This document shows positions 1-5,349 of a stretch of 7,511 bases of DNA, in pieces. Both the position numbers and the translations under genes were made by a program. The first letter of the stretch is position 1, and the number at the start of each line of letters is the position of its first letter. Source of the stretch: Pseudomonadota bacterium (GTDB taxonomy: Bacteria > Pseudomonadota > Alphaproteobacteria > Rhizobiales > Xanthobacteraceae); assembly GCA_023434095.1 (NCBI GenBank), contig JAEYTJ010000077.1:1-7511 (forward strand). The letters are read 5' to 3'. The notes beneath the pieces are model-generated. The model was given only the letters and a program-made list of their open reading frames with translations. It was not told where the DNA came from and did no database searches.

Positions 1-1
1 G

Positions 2-1630
2 CCCTCCCCGGCAGCGACCGCGCCGCGCGCGCTGAGTCGAGCCGAGGCGCTGGCGCGCTCGCCGCGCATCGCCATCGACACGCCGAGCGTCATCGGCTCG
101 GTGGCACTGAAGGGCGGGCGCATCGACGACCTGTCGCTCAAGGGCTATCACGAGACCGTCGACAACAGCAGCCCGATCATCGTGCTGCTCTCGCCCTCGG
201 GCGGGCCGAACCCGTTCTACGCCGAATTCGGCTGGGTGCCGGGCGCCGGCTCCACCGTCGCAGTGCCGGGCGCCGACACGGTGTGGACCGCCCCGGAAGG
301 CGCGCGCCTGACGCCCGAGGCCCCGCTCGTGCTGACCTGGGACAACGGCGCCGGCCTCACCTTCCGCCGCACCCTGTCCATCGACGCCAACTACATGTTC
401 CACGTGCTGGACGAGGTGGACAACGCGACCGCCGAGCCGGTGGCGCTGCACCCCTATGCGCTGGTCTCGCGCCACGGCACGCCGCACACGCTCGGCTACT
501 ACATCCTGCATGAGGGCCTGATCGGGGTGACCTCGGAAGGTGGCCTGCACGAGATCAAGTACAAGGACATCGCCGAATCGCGCAGCCAGACCTTCCCCTC
601 GGTCGGCGGCTGGCTCGGCATCACCGACAAGTACTGGGCCGCGACCGTCATCCCCGGCGCGCAGGAAAAGGTGCAGGCCCGCTTCTCCGCCGCGCAGGCC
701 GGCAACGACCTGACCTACCAGACCGATTTCCTCGGCGACGCGGTCACCGTGGCGCCCGGCGCCAAGGCCTCCACCGACGGGCGCCTGTTCGCGGGCGCCA
801 AGGTGGTGCAGCTCGTCGACGGCTATCAGACCCAGTACAATATCGACCGCTTCGACCTGCTGATCGACTGGGGCTGGTTCTATTTCATCACCAAGCCGCT
901 GTTCCTGGTGATCGACTGGATCTACCGCTTCGTCGGCAATTTCGGCGTCGCCATCCTCGTCGTCACCGTGCTGCTCAAGGGCATCTTCTTCCCGCTCGCC
1001 AACAAGAGCTACGCCTCGATGGCGAAGATGAAGGCGGTGCAGCCGGAGATCCAGGCGCTGCGCGAGCGCTATGGCGACGACCGCGTCAAGCTCCAGCAGG
1101 AGATGATGGAGATCTACAAGAAGGAGAAGATCAACCCGGTCGCGGGCTGCCTTCCGATCCTGATCCAGATCCCCGTCTTCTTCGCCCTCTACAAGGTGCT
1201 GTTCGTCACCATCGAAATGCGGCACGCGCCGTTCTTCGGCTGGATCCGCGACCTCTCGGCGCCCGATCCGACGACCATCTTCAACCTGTTCGGCCTCATC
1301 CCCTGGGACCCCGGCGCGGTGCCCGTCATCGGCCATTTCCTCATGCTCGGCATCTGGCCGATCATCATGGGCATCACGATGTGGGCGCAGATGAAGCTCA
1401 ACCCGGCCCCGCCGGACCCGACCCAGAAGATGATCTTCGACTGGATGCCGCTGGTCTTCACCTTCATGCTGGCCTCCTTCGCCTCCGGCCTCGTCATCTA
1501 CTGGGCGTGGAACAACACCCTTTCAGTGATCCAGCAGTCGATCATCATGCGCAAGAACGGCGTGAAGATCGAATTGTGGGACAATGTGAAGAGCACCTTC
1601 GTCCGCAAGAAGAAGCCCAAGGCCGGCTGA
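2..1630 (+). CDS. yidC: Membrane protein insertase YidC, 5'-truncated by window edge
   Basis: YidC/Oxa1/Alb3 insertase of the inner membrane. It inserts and folds membrane proteins alone or with SecYEG. The reading frame is open from base 2, giving 542 visible residues; the N-terminal membrane anchor and true start lie upstream. The GTG at 101 is internal, because homology continues before it (IAIDTPSVIGS). Visible residues 1 to about 280 are the periplasmic beta domain. The conserved insertase core follows: a membrane segment at about 314-332, a cytoplasmic helical hairpin at about 333-383 (SYASMAKMKAVQPEIQALRE, then NPVAGCLP), and further membrane segments at about 384-405, 445-468 and 481-505. 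The C-terminus is short and basic (VRKKKPKAG). The groove position that is Arg366 in E. coli aligns with Lys326 here (codon 977-979), so the positive charge is kept. engB follows 16 nt downstream and is probably co-transcribed. Family identification is very secure. Confidence 0.97.
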   Translation, partial: PSPAATAPRALSRAEALARSPRIAIDTPSVIGSVALKGGRIDDLSLKGYHETVDNSSPIIVLLSPSGGPNPFYAEFGWVPGAGSTVAVPGADTVWTAPEGARLTPEAPLVLTWDNGAGLTFRRTLSIDANYMFHVLDEVDNATAEPVALHPYALVSRHGTPHTLGYYILHEGLIGVTSEGGLHEIKYKDIAESRSQTFPSVGGWLGITDKYWAATVIPGAQEKVQARFSAAQAGNDLTYQTDFLGDAVTVAPGAKASTDGRLFAGAKVVQLVDGYQTQYNIDRFDLLIDWGWFYFITKPLFLVIDWIYRFVGNFGVAILVVTVLLKGIFFPLANKSYASMAKMKAVQPEIQALRERYGDDRVKLQQEMMEIYKKEKINPVAGCLPILIQIPVFFALYKVLFVTIEMRHAPFFGWIRDLSAPDPTTIFNLFGLIPWDPGAVPVIGHFLMLGIWPIIMGITMWAQMKLNPAPPDPTQKMIFDWMPLVFTFMLASFASGLVIYWAWNNTLSVIQQSIIMRKNGVKIELWDNVKSTFVRKKKPKAG

Positions 1631-1646
1631 AGAAGGCTCCGAAACC

Positions 1647-2321
1647 ATGGAAAAGGCCGACGACACGTCCGCCGCGTCGGCCTTCACGCCCGACGAGATC
1701 GAGGCCGGGCGGCGCCTGTTCGCCGGCGAGTGGACCTTCCTCTCGGCGGCGCCGACCATCGCCACCCTGCCGCCCATGCGCTCGATCGAGATCGCGCTGG
1801 CCGGCCGCTCCAATGTCGGCAAGTCGAGCCTCGTCAACGCGCTGACCGGGCGCAAGGCGCTGGCCCGCACCTCGGTGACGCCGGGCCGCACCCAGGAGCT
1901 GATCTTCTTCGGCCTCGGCCCGGACCTCACCCTGGTCGACATGCCCGGCTACGGCTTCGCCAAGGCGCCGAAGGACAAGGTCGACGCCTGGACCGCCACG
2001 GTCCACGCCTATTTGCGCGGGCGCGCCAACCTCGCCCGCGTCTTCGTGCTGATCGATTCGCGCCACGGGCTGAAGCCGATCGACCGCGAGGTGCTGGACG
2101 GGCTCGACAAGGCGGCCGTCTCCTATGCCGTCGTGCTCACCAAGTCCGACCAGCTGAAGCCGGCGGAACTCGCCCAGCGCGTGGAAGAGACGCAGGCCGG
2201 TCTCGCCCGGCGCCCGGCGGCCTTTCCGCTGGTCTTCCCCACCTCCAGCCGCGAGGGCAGCGGCATCGCCGAGCTGCGCGCGGCGGTGATCCGGCTGATG
2301 GCCGAGCGCGGCGTGCGCTGA
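1647..2321 (+). CDS. engB: Ribosome biogenesis GTP-binding protein EngB (YihA/YsxC)
   Basis: TRAFAC-class GTPase of the YihA/YsxC family that acts in the cytoplasm in late 50S subunit assembly. The 224 residues form one G domain with a short N-terminal extension. The G motifs are visible in order: G1 P-loop GRSNVGKSS at 53-61, the G2/switch I region TSVTPGRTQ at 75-83, G3 DMPGYG at 98-103, G4 TKSD at 165-168 and G5 TSS at 199-201. The length is normal for alphaproteobacteria. The ATG at 1647 has an AGAAGG-like ribosome binding site about 9 nt upstream and starts 16 nt after yidC, which fits one transcript. In many alphaproteobacteria argB (acetylglutamate kinase) comes next; here an alcohol dehydrogenase does instead. 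I see no damage or missing motif. Confidence 0.96.
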   Translation: MEKADDTSAASAFTPDEIEAGRRLFAGEWTFLSAAPTIATLPPMRSIEIALAGRSNVGKSSLVNALTGRKALARTSVTPGRTQELIFFGLGPDLTLVDMPGYGFAKAPKDKVDAWTATVHAYLRGRANLARVFVLIDSRHGLKPIDREVLDGLDKAAVSYAVVLTKSDQLKPAELAQRVEETQAGLARRPAAFPLVFPTSSREGSGIAELRAAVIRLMAERGVR

Positions 2322-2406
2322 GCCCCGGCCCGCGTTCGGATGCCGCTGGAGCACACGGGGGTTTGATCGCCGGCTTTTGACCCCTGTCATGGCCGCACCC
2401 TGTCGG

Positions 2407-2425
2407 GCGCGCAAAGATCGCGCGC
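2407..2425 (+). other. Small inverted repeat in leader of alcohol dehydrogenase gene
   Basis: The 124-nt gap between engB and the alcohol dehydrogenase gene holds a perfect 6-bp inverted repeat, GCGCGC-AAAGATC-GCGCGC, about 20 nt before the start codon and just before the ribosome binding site. It could be a weak RNA hairpin or chance in GC-rich DNA. The gap also has TTGACC at 2377-2382 but no convincing -10 at 17-18 nt. I therefore cannot say whether the dehydrogenase has its own promoter or reads through from engB. Confidence 0.25.
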
Positions 2426-2434
2426 GTCAACCGC

Positions 2435-2440
2435 AGGAGA
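2435..2440 (+). promoter_or_regulatory. Ribosome binding site that fixes the alcohol dehydrogenase start
   Basis: AGGAGA lies 5 nt before the ATG at 2446. The frame stays open upstream to a TTG at 2377, but those 23 extra codons have no family-like sequence and this site would lie inside the gene. The ATG at 2446 is therefore preferred. Confidence 0.8.
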
Positions 2441-2445
2441 TTCCG

Positions 2446-3519
2446 ATGCCCAAGATGAAAGCCGCCATCTTCGTCGAACCCGGCCGAATCGTGCTCGACG
2501 AGAAGCCGATTCCCGATGTCGGGCCGCTCGATGCGCTGGTGCGCATCACCACCACGACCATCTGCGGCACCGACGTCCATATCCTCAAGGGCGAGTACCC
2601 GGTGGCGAAGGGGCTCACCATCGGCCATGAGCCGGTGGGCGTGATCGAGAAGCTCGGCTCGGCCGTGACAGGCTATCGCGAAGGCCAGCGCGTCATCGCC
2701 GGCGCCATCACCCCCAGCGGCCATTCCTATGCCTGCCTGTGCGGCTGCGGCTCGCAGGACGGGCCGGGCATGAAGCACGGCTTCAAGCCGATGGGCGGCT
2801 GGAAGTTCGGCAATACCATCGACGGCACCCAGGCGGAATATGTGCTGGTGCCCGACGCCCTCGCCAACCTCGCCCCAGTGCCGGACGCGCTGACCGACGA
2901 GGAAGTGCTGATGTGCCCGGACATCATGTCCACCGGCTTCTCCGGCGCCGAGAGCGGCGCGGTGCAGATCGGCGACATCGTGGCGGTGTTCGCGCTCGGC
3001 CCCATCGGCCTGTGCGCGGTCGCCGGCGCCAAGCTGAAGGGCGCGACCCGCATCATCGGTGTCGATACCGTGCCGGAACGCCTCGCTATCGCCCGCCAGC
3101 TCGGCTGCAGCGACGTGGTGGACTTCAAGCAGGGCGATGTGGCCGAGCAGATCCTGGCGCTGACCGACGGGCGCGGCGTCGACGTCGCCATCGAGGCATT
3201 GGGCACCCAGCATACCTTCGCCAATGCGCTGAAGGTGCTGCGCCCCGGCGGCACGCTGTCCTCGCTCGGCGTCTACTCCACCGATCTCACCATCCCGCTC
3301 GGCGCCTTCTCGGCGGGGCTCGGCGACAACAAGATCGTCACCACGCTCTGCCCCGGCGGCAAGGAGCGGATGCGCCGGCTGATCGACGTCATCGCCTCCG
3401 GCCGCATCGATCTCAAGCCGCTGGTCACCCACCGCTTCAAGCTGGACGACATCGAGGCGGCCTATGACCTGTTCTCCCACCAGCGCGACGGCGTGCTGAA
3501 GGTGGCGATCACGCCGTAA
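2446..3519 (+). CDS. Zinc-dependent medium-chain alcohol dehydrogenase, secondary-alcohol-dehydrogenase-like
   Basis: Cytoplasmic MDR-superfamily dehydrogenase of 357 residues, expected to interconvert an alcohol and an aldehyde or ketone with a nicotinamide cofactor. The N-terminal GroES-like domain carries catalytic zinc ligands that match the clostridial/Thermoanaerobacter secondary alcohol dehydrogenases: Cys40 (ICGTD), His61-Glu62 (IGHEP) and Asp159 (PDIMSTGF). The shared segments AITP at 87-90 and GWKF at 118-121 support the same subgroup. The usual four-Cys structural-zinc lobe is replaced by a compact CLCGC cluster (Cys97, 99, 101). The Rossmann domain has ALGPIG at 183-188, an AxGxxG variant of GxGxxG. 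It also has Asp207 at the end of the second strand (IIGVD), which suggests NAD(H) rather than NADP(H). The substrate cannot be read from sequence; a secondary alcohol is plausible. The gene follows engB by 124 nt and converges on the XRE-like gene. The family is secure and the substrate open. Confidence 0.9.
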   Translation: MPKMKAAIFVEPGRIVLDEKPIPDVGPLDALVRITTTTICGTDVHILKGEYPVAKGLTIGHEPVGVIEKLGSAVTGYREGQRVIAGAITPSGHSYACLCGCGSQDGPGMKHGFKPMGGWKFGNTIDGTQAEYVLVPDALANLAPVPDALTDEEVLMCPDIMSTGFSGAESGAVQIGDIVAVFALGPIGLCAVAGAKLKGATRIIGVDTVPERLAIARQLGCSDVVDFKQGDVAEQILALTDGRGVDVAIEALGTQHTFANALKVLRPGGTLSSLGVYSTDLTIPLGAFSAGLGDNKIVTTLCPGGKERMRRLIDVIASGRIDLKPLVTHRFKLDDIEAAYDLFSHQRDGVLKVAITP

Positions 3520-3533
3520 CGGCCGAGACGCTT

Positions 3534-3562
3534 CGCCCTCTCTCCCGCCGGGGGAGAGGGCG
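3534..3562. terminator. GC-rich hairpin between convergent genes, possible bidirectional terminator
   Basis: CTCTCCC at 3540-3546 pairs perfectly with GGGAGAG at 3552-3558 around a 5-nt loop. The stem can be extended outwards with a small bulge to CGCCCTC/GAGGGCG. It starts 15 nt after the dehydrogenase stop and 20 nt beyond the stop of the convergent XRE-like gene, which is where a shared terminator would sit. No T-run directly follows on either strand; the A5 at 3576-3580 lies 14 nt from the stem and on the wrong side for the minus-strand gene. It also resembles the CCCTCTCCC/GGGAGAGGG dispersed intergenic hairpins common in high-GC Rhizobiales-type genomes. Termination is inferred from position. 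Confidence 0.5.
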
Positions 3563-3581
3563 TCACGCCGCCGCGAAAAAT

Positions 3582-3905
3582 CTAGCCGTCATTGGCCGAG
3601 CTGAGACGCTCGGCCGGGATATAGCCGCCCTGCTGGCGGATGCGCAGGCCCGGCCCGCCGCCGCTGCTGGCCTGGCCGGGGGCAAGAAGCTCGACGCCGC
3701 CGCCCTCCAGCGCGCGCAGCACACGCTCGGCCTCCGAGGGGTCGAGATCGTCGATGCTCTCGCCGCCGCGCTCGAACTTCTCCAGCCACTCCGCCGTCAC
3801 CCGTGCCTTGGCCGCGAGCTCGGCTGCGCTCCAGCCCAGCAAGGCACGCGCGGCACGGCACTGGCCGGCGGAGAGGGCGAGGCTGGCGGGAAGGGTTTCG
3901 GGCAT
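3582..3905 (-). CDS. Small XRE-like helix-turn-helix protein
   Basis: A 107-residue protein with a Cro/C1-type fold signature. QCRAARALLGWSAAELA at about 16-32 would be helices 1-2, VTAEWLEKFERG at about 36-47 the turn and recognition helix, and the following helices include EAERVLRALEGGGVELL. The ending SGGGPGLRIR is a tail often seen in small alphaproteobacterial XRE regulators that begin near an xxQCRAARALLGW motif. It is probably a DNA-binding repressor or a diverged relative; the target is unknown. The loop after the recognition helix (GGESIDDLDPSEAE) is more acidic than usual. The ATG at 3905 has GGAGG 5 nt upstream. The gene is downstream of ptsN on the same strand, 90 nt away, and converges on the alcohol dehydrogenase. 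Control of that dehydrogenase is possible but nothing in the sequence shows it. Confidence 0.8.
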   Translation of the reverse strand: MPETLPASLALSAGQCRAARALLGWSAAELAAKARVTAEWLEKFERGGESIDDLDPSEAERVLRALEGGGVELLAPGQASSGGGPGLRIRQQGGYIPAERLSSANDG

Positions 3906-3940
3906 GGCGGCCTCCAGAACGGATGAAGTCTCACCCTGAC

Positions 3941-3969
3941 GAGGTAGGGCGCGGCGGCGGCACTGTCAC
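3941..3969 (-). promoter_or_regulatory. Candidate promoter for the XRE-like gene
   Basis: On the minus strand GTGACA (3969-3964) and TACCTC (3946-3941) are separated by exactly 17 nt. That would start transcription near 3934, 28 nt before the start codon and just ahead of the ribosome binding site. The -10 match is poor (2 of 6 to TATAAT). The same TACCTC at the same spacing follows a perfect TTGACA upstream of hpf, which raises my interest but not to certainty. Confidence 0.3.
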
Positions 3970-3976
3970 CCGCCGC
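3954..3976 (-). other. Hairpin just downstream of ptsN
   Basis: GCGGCGG at 3954-3960 pairs perfectly with CCGCCGC at 3970-3976 around a 9-nt loop, about 20 nt after the ptsN stop codon. There is no T-run after it in the minus direction, so it is not a standard intrinsic terminator. It could stabilise the 3' end of the operon mRNA, help a Rho-dependent stop, or be chance in GC-rich sequence. It overlaps the candidate promoter of the XRE-like gene. Confidence 0.3.
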
Positions 3977-3995
3977 GGCACGGCGAGCGCCGGCG

Positions 3996-4457
3996 TCACG
4001 CTGCGTCTGCCGGCGCACCGGTGAGAAGCGCGTGGATCGCCTGCGCGTCGCGGCACTGGCGCAGCTTGCGGGCGACCTCCGGATCGCGGAGCAGCCGGGC
4101 CACCCGGGCCAGCGCCTTGAGATGATCCGCCCCCGCCGTCTCCGGCGCCAGCAGCAGGAAGATGAGGTCGACCGGCTCGCCATCCAGCGATTCGAAATCG
4201 ATCGGCCGTTCCAGCCGGGCGAACATGCCGAACAGCTTGTCCATCTTCGCCAGCTTACCGTGCGGGATGGCGATGCCGTTGCCGACGCCGGTGGAACCGA
4301 GGCGCTCGCGCTGGTTCAGCGTCTCGAAAATCTCGCGCTCGTCCCGCTTCAGCAGCTCCGCCGCGTGGACGGAAAGCTCCTGCAGGGCCTGTTTCTTGCT
4401 GCCGACCTTGAGCGTCGGAAACACCGAGGACGGTGCCAGAATGTCGATCAGAGCCAT
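3996..4457 (-). CDS. ptsN: Nitrogen-PTS EIIA component PtsN (EIIA-Ntr)
   Basis: PtsN is a cytoplasmic phosphoacceptor of the nitrogen phosphotransferase system (EI-Ntr, NPr, EIIA-Ntr). It transports no sugar; its phosphorylation state controls partners such as potassium transport and sensor kinases in studied proteobacteria. The 153 residues form one PTS EIIA type-2 domain. The active-site His66 lies in GVGNGIAIPHGKL, preceded by the conserved QRERLGSTG. The C-terminal part (PVDLIFLLLAPETAGADHLKALARVARLLRD) is intact. The start is set at ATG 4457 because MALIDILAP is the usual alphaproteobacterial PtsN beginning, although the frame is open far upstream into hpf. No Shine-Dalgarno sequence is visible before this ATG. 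It lies 91 nt after hpf, with a strong hairpin in the gap, and is probably the last gene of the lptB-rpoN-hpf-ptsN transcript. Confidence 0.95.
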   Translation of the reverse strand: MALIDILAPSSVFPTLKVGSKKQALQELSVHAAELLKRDEREIFETLNQRERLGSTGVGNGIAIPHGKLAKMDKLFGMFARLERPIDFESLDGEPVDLIFLLLAPETAGADHLKALARVARLLRDPEVARKLRQCRDAQAIHALLTGAPADAA

Positions 4458-4500
4458 GAGACGATCCGCGGCGAAGCGATCCGGGTCGGGGCGAGGCGAC

Positions 4501-4529
4501 GCGCGCGGACCGCTCCGGCGGCCGCGCGC
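4501..4529 (-). other. Strong GC hairpin in the hpf-ptsN gap
   Basis: GCGCGCGG at 4501-4508 pairs perfectly with CCGCGCGC at 4522-4529. Three more pairs can form inside (CCG/CGG) past a single unpaired A. It lies about 20 nt after the hpf stop and 43 nt before the ptsN start. No T-run follows in the minus direction. It may attenuate transcription, act as an mRNA processing or stability element that sets the hpf:ptsN ratio, or be a by-product of GC content. Confidence 0.4.
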
Positions 4530-4548
4530 ATGCCATGAGGCAGGGTGA

Positions 4549-5154
4549 TCAATGGACGTCTTCCGCCTGGGCGCCGGCCGGCGGGTCCACCCAGCCGACA
4601 TGACCGTCCCCACGCCGGTACACGACGTTGATGCGACCATGGCCGGCATGGCGGAACACCAGGGCGGTGGCGCCGGTAAAGTCCAGTTCGAGCACCGCGT
4701 TGCTCACCGAGAGGCGCGGCAGCGTCGCGGTGGCTTCGGCCACCACGGTCGGGCACCAGCCTTCGCTGGGCTCGGCATCCTCGTGGTCCGGCGCGGAGAA
4801 CACGGTGAGCGGCACCGTCTCGCCGGGAGCGGCGGCCTCGCCGGTGCTCTCGCCGTTGGCGGCGCGGCGCTTGACCCGGCTCTTGTAGCGGCGGAGCCGC
4901 GTCTCGATCCGCTCCACCGCCGCGTCGGCGCTGGCATAGGGGTCCTGCGCATCCGCATGGGCCTGCAGCACCGTCCCGCTGTCGAGATGCAGCGCGCAGT
5001 CCGCGCGATAGCCCGACCCCTCGCGGGCGACCGTGACGTGGCCGGACCAGCCACCGTCGAAGTACTTGTCCATCGCTCCGGCGACGCGATCGGAAACGCG
5101 CTGCCTGAGAGCTTCGCCCACGTCGAGATTTTTTCCTGAAACCCGCAGCGGCAT
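4549..5154 (-). CDS. hpf: Long-form ribosome hibernation promoting factor HPF
   Basis: HPF binds the 30S decoding region and drives 70S dimerisation into inactive 100S particles under starvation. Older annotations call it sigma-54 modulation protein because of its place next to rpoN. The 201 residues show the long form. Residues 1 to about 105 are the S30AE/YfiA domain, starting MPLRVSGKNLDVGEALRQRV and containing DKYFDGGWSGHVTV. A flexible, acidic linker of about 35-40 residues follows. About 145-195 is the C-terminal dimerisation domain, ending RINVVYRRGDGHVGWVDP, the typical family ending. ATG 5154 is chosen because MPLRVSGKN is the family start and AGAAGGA lies 9 nt upstream; an in-frame ATG at 5232 adds only non-conserved residues. 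The gap before it (195 nt from rpoN) is the largest in the cluster and holds the candidate control sites. Confidence 0.95.
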   Translation of the reverse strand: MPLRVSGKNLDVGEALRQRVSDRVAGAMDKYFDGGWSGHVTVAREGSGYRADCALHLDSGTVLQAHADAQDPYASADAAVERIETRLRRYKSRVKRRAANGESTGEAAAPGETVPLTVFSAPDHEDAEPSEGWCPTVVAEATATLPRLSVSNAVLELDFTGATALVFRHAGHGRINVVYRRGDGHVGWVDPPAGAQAEDVH

Positions 5155-5163
5155 CGTGACTAG

Positions 5164-5170
5164 TCCTTCT
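5164..5170 (-). promoter_or_regulatory. Ribosome binding site of hpf
   Basis: AGAAGGA on the minus strand, 9 nt before ATG 5154. It supports that start over the upstream in-frame ATG at 5232. Confidence 0.65.
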
Positions 5171-5173
5171 GCT

Positions 5174-5207
5174 GGGGCGGGTCGGGAGGCGTTCGCGAAA
5201 CCGCCCC
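5174..5207 (-). promoter_or_regulatory. Inverted repeat in the hpf leader, beside the ribosome binding site
   Basis: GGGGCGG at 5174-5180 pairs perfectly with CCGCCCC at 5201-5207. The 20-nt loop contains the perfect palindrome TTCGCGAA (5192-5199). In the hpf mRNA the stem would end only 3 nt before the Shine-Dalgarno sequence, so it could affect translation. The palindrome could instead be a protein-binding site on DNA. Both roles are inferred. Confidence 0.35.
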
Positions 5208-5231
5208 TCGCCCTGCCCGAACTCCCTAACA

Positions 5232-5247
5232 TGCCCGGCCGGTGCCA
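5232..5247 (-). promoter_or_regulatory. Candidate sigma-54 promoter upstream of hpf
   Basis: On the minus strand TGGCAC is followed, at exact spacing (GG-N10-GC), by GGGCA. The -24 half is perfect. The -12 half keeps the GC and the following A but has GG in place of TT. The predicted start is near 5221, giving a leader of about 66 nt for hpf. With rpoN as the gene just upstream, this would let sigma-54 control the next gene. I see no upstream activator site, so this stays tentative. Confidence 0.35.
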
Positions 5248-5251
5248 CTAA

Positions 5252-5280
5252 GAGGTATGAGCCGCGAAGGAAAGTGTCAA
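5252..5280 (-). promoter_or_regulatory. Candidate housekeeping-type promoter upstream of hpf
   Basis: A perfect TTGACA (minus strand, 5280-5275) is followed after 17 nt by TACCTC (5257-5252), giving a predicted start near 5245. The -35 is the best in the window; the -10 is weak. It lies inside the 195-nt rpoN-hpf gap and directly upstream of the sigma-54-like element, so the two could be tandem promoters. Confidence 0.4.
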
Positions 5281-5349
5281 CGAGAAGCGGTGGACAGCGT
5301 GCGCGAACCTTGTGCGAAGCTGGCGCCGCTATTCGCCCCCGCCTGGTTC

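Noticed and set aside
2377..2382. TTGACC as a -35 box for the alcohol dehydrogenase
   Set aside because: No -10-like hexamer lies at 16-18 nt spacing.
1545..2414. A 289-codon open frame on the minus strand opposite engB
   Set aside because: It covers the well-supported engB gene and reads as Arg/Gly/Ala-rich shadow sequence without any motif.
2377..2445. TTG start that would extend the alcohol dehydrogenase by 23 residues
   Set aside because: The extension has no family-like sequence, and a good AGGAGA site precedes the ATG at 2446.
2137..3480. A 447-codon open frame on the minus strand opposite the alcohol dehydrogenase
   Set aside because: It is a high-GC shadow. Its sequence is low in complexity (rich in Ala, Gly, Arg, Asp, His) and has no family features, while the plus strand encodes a complete recognisable enzyme.
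4458..4649. Upstream ATG start for ptsN, adding 64 residues
   Set aside because: The extension lies partly within hpf and is Arg/Pro-rich non-family sequence, while MALIDILAP is the normal PtsN start.
5155..5232. Upstream ATG start for hpf, adding 26 residues
   Set aside because: The added residues are not HPF-like. ATG 5154 has a ribosome binding site, and the upstream ATG overlaps the candidate -12 element.
4448..5248. A 266-codon open frame on the minus strand overlapping hpf in another frame
   Set aside because: Its sequence is Arg-rich and motif-free, and hpf in the competing frame has both expected domains.
5314..5336. Imperfect hairpin just after the rpoN stop, as a terminator
   Set aside because: Only short arms pair (GCG/CGC and AGC/GCT with mismatches), and no T-run follows in the minus direction.
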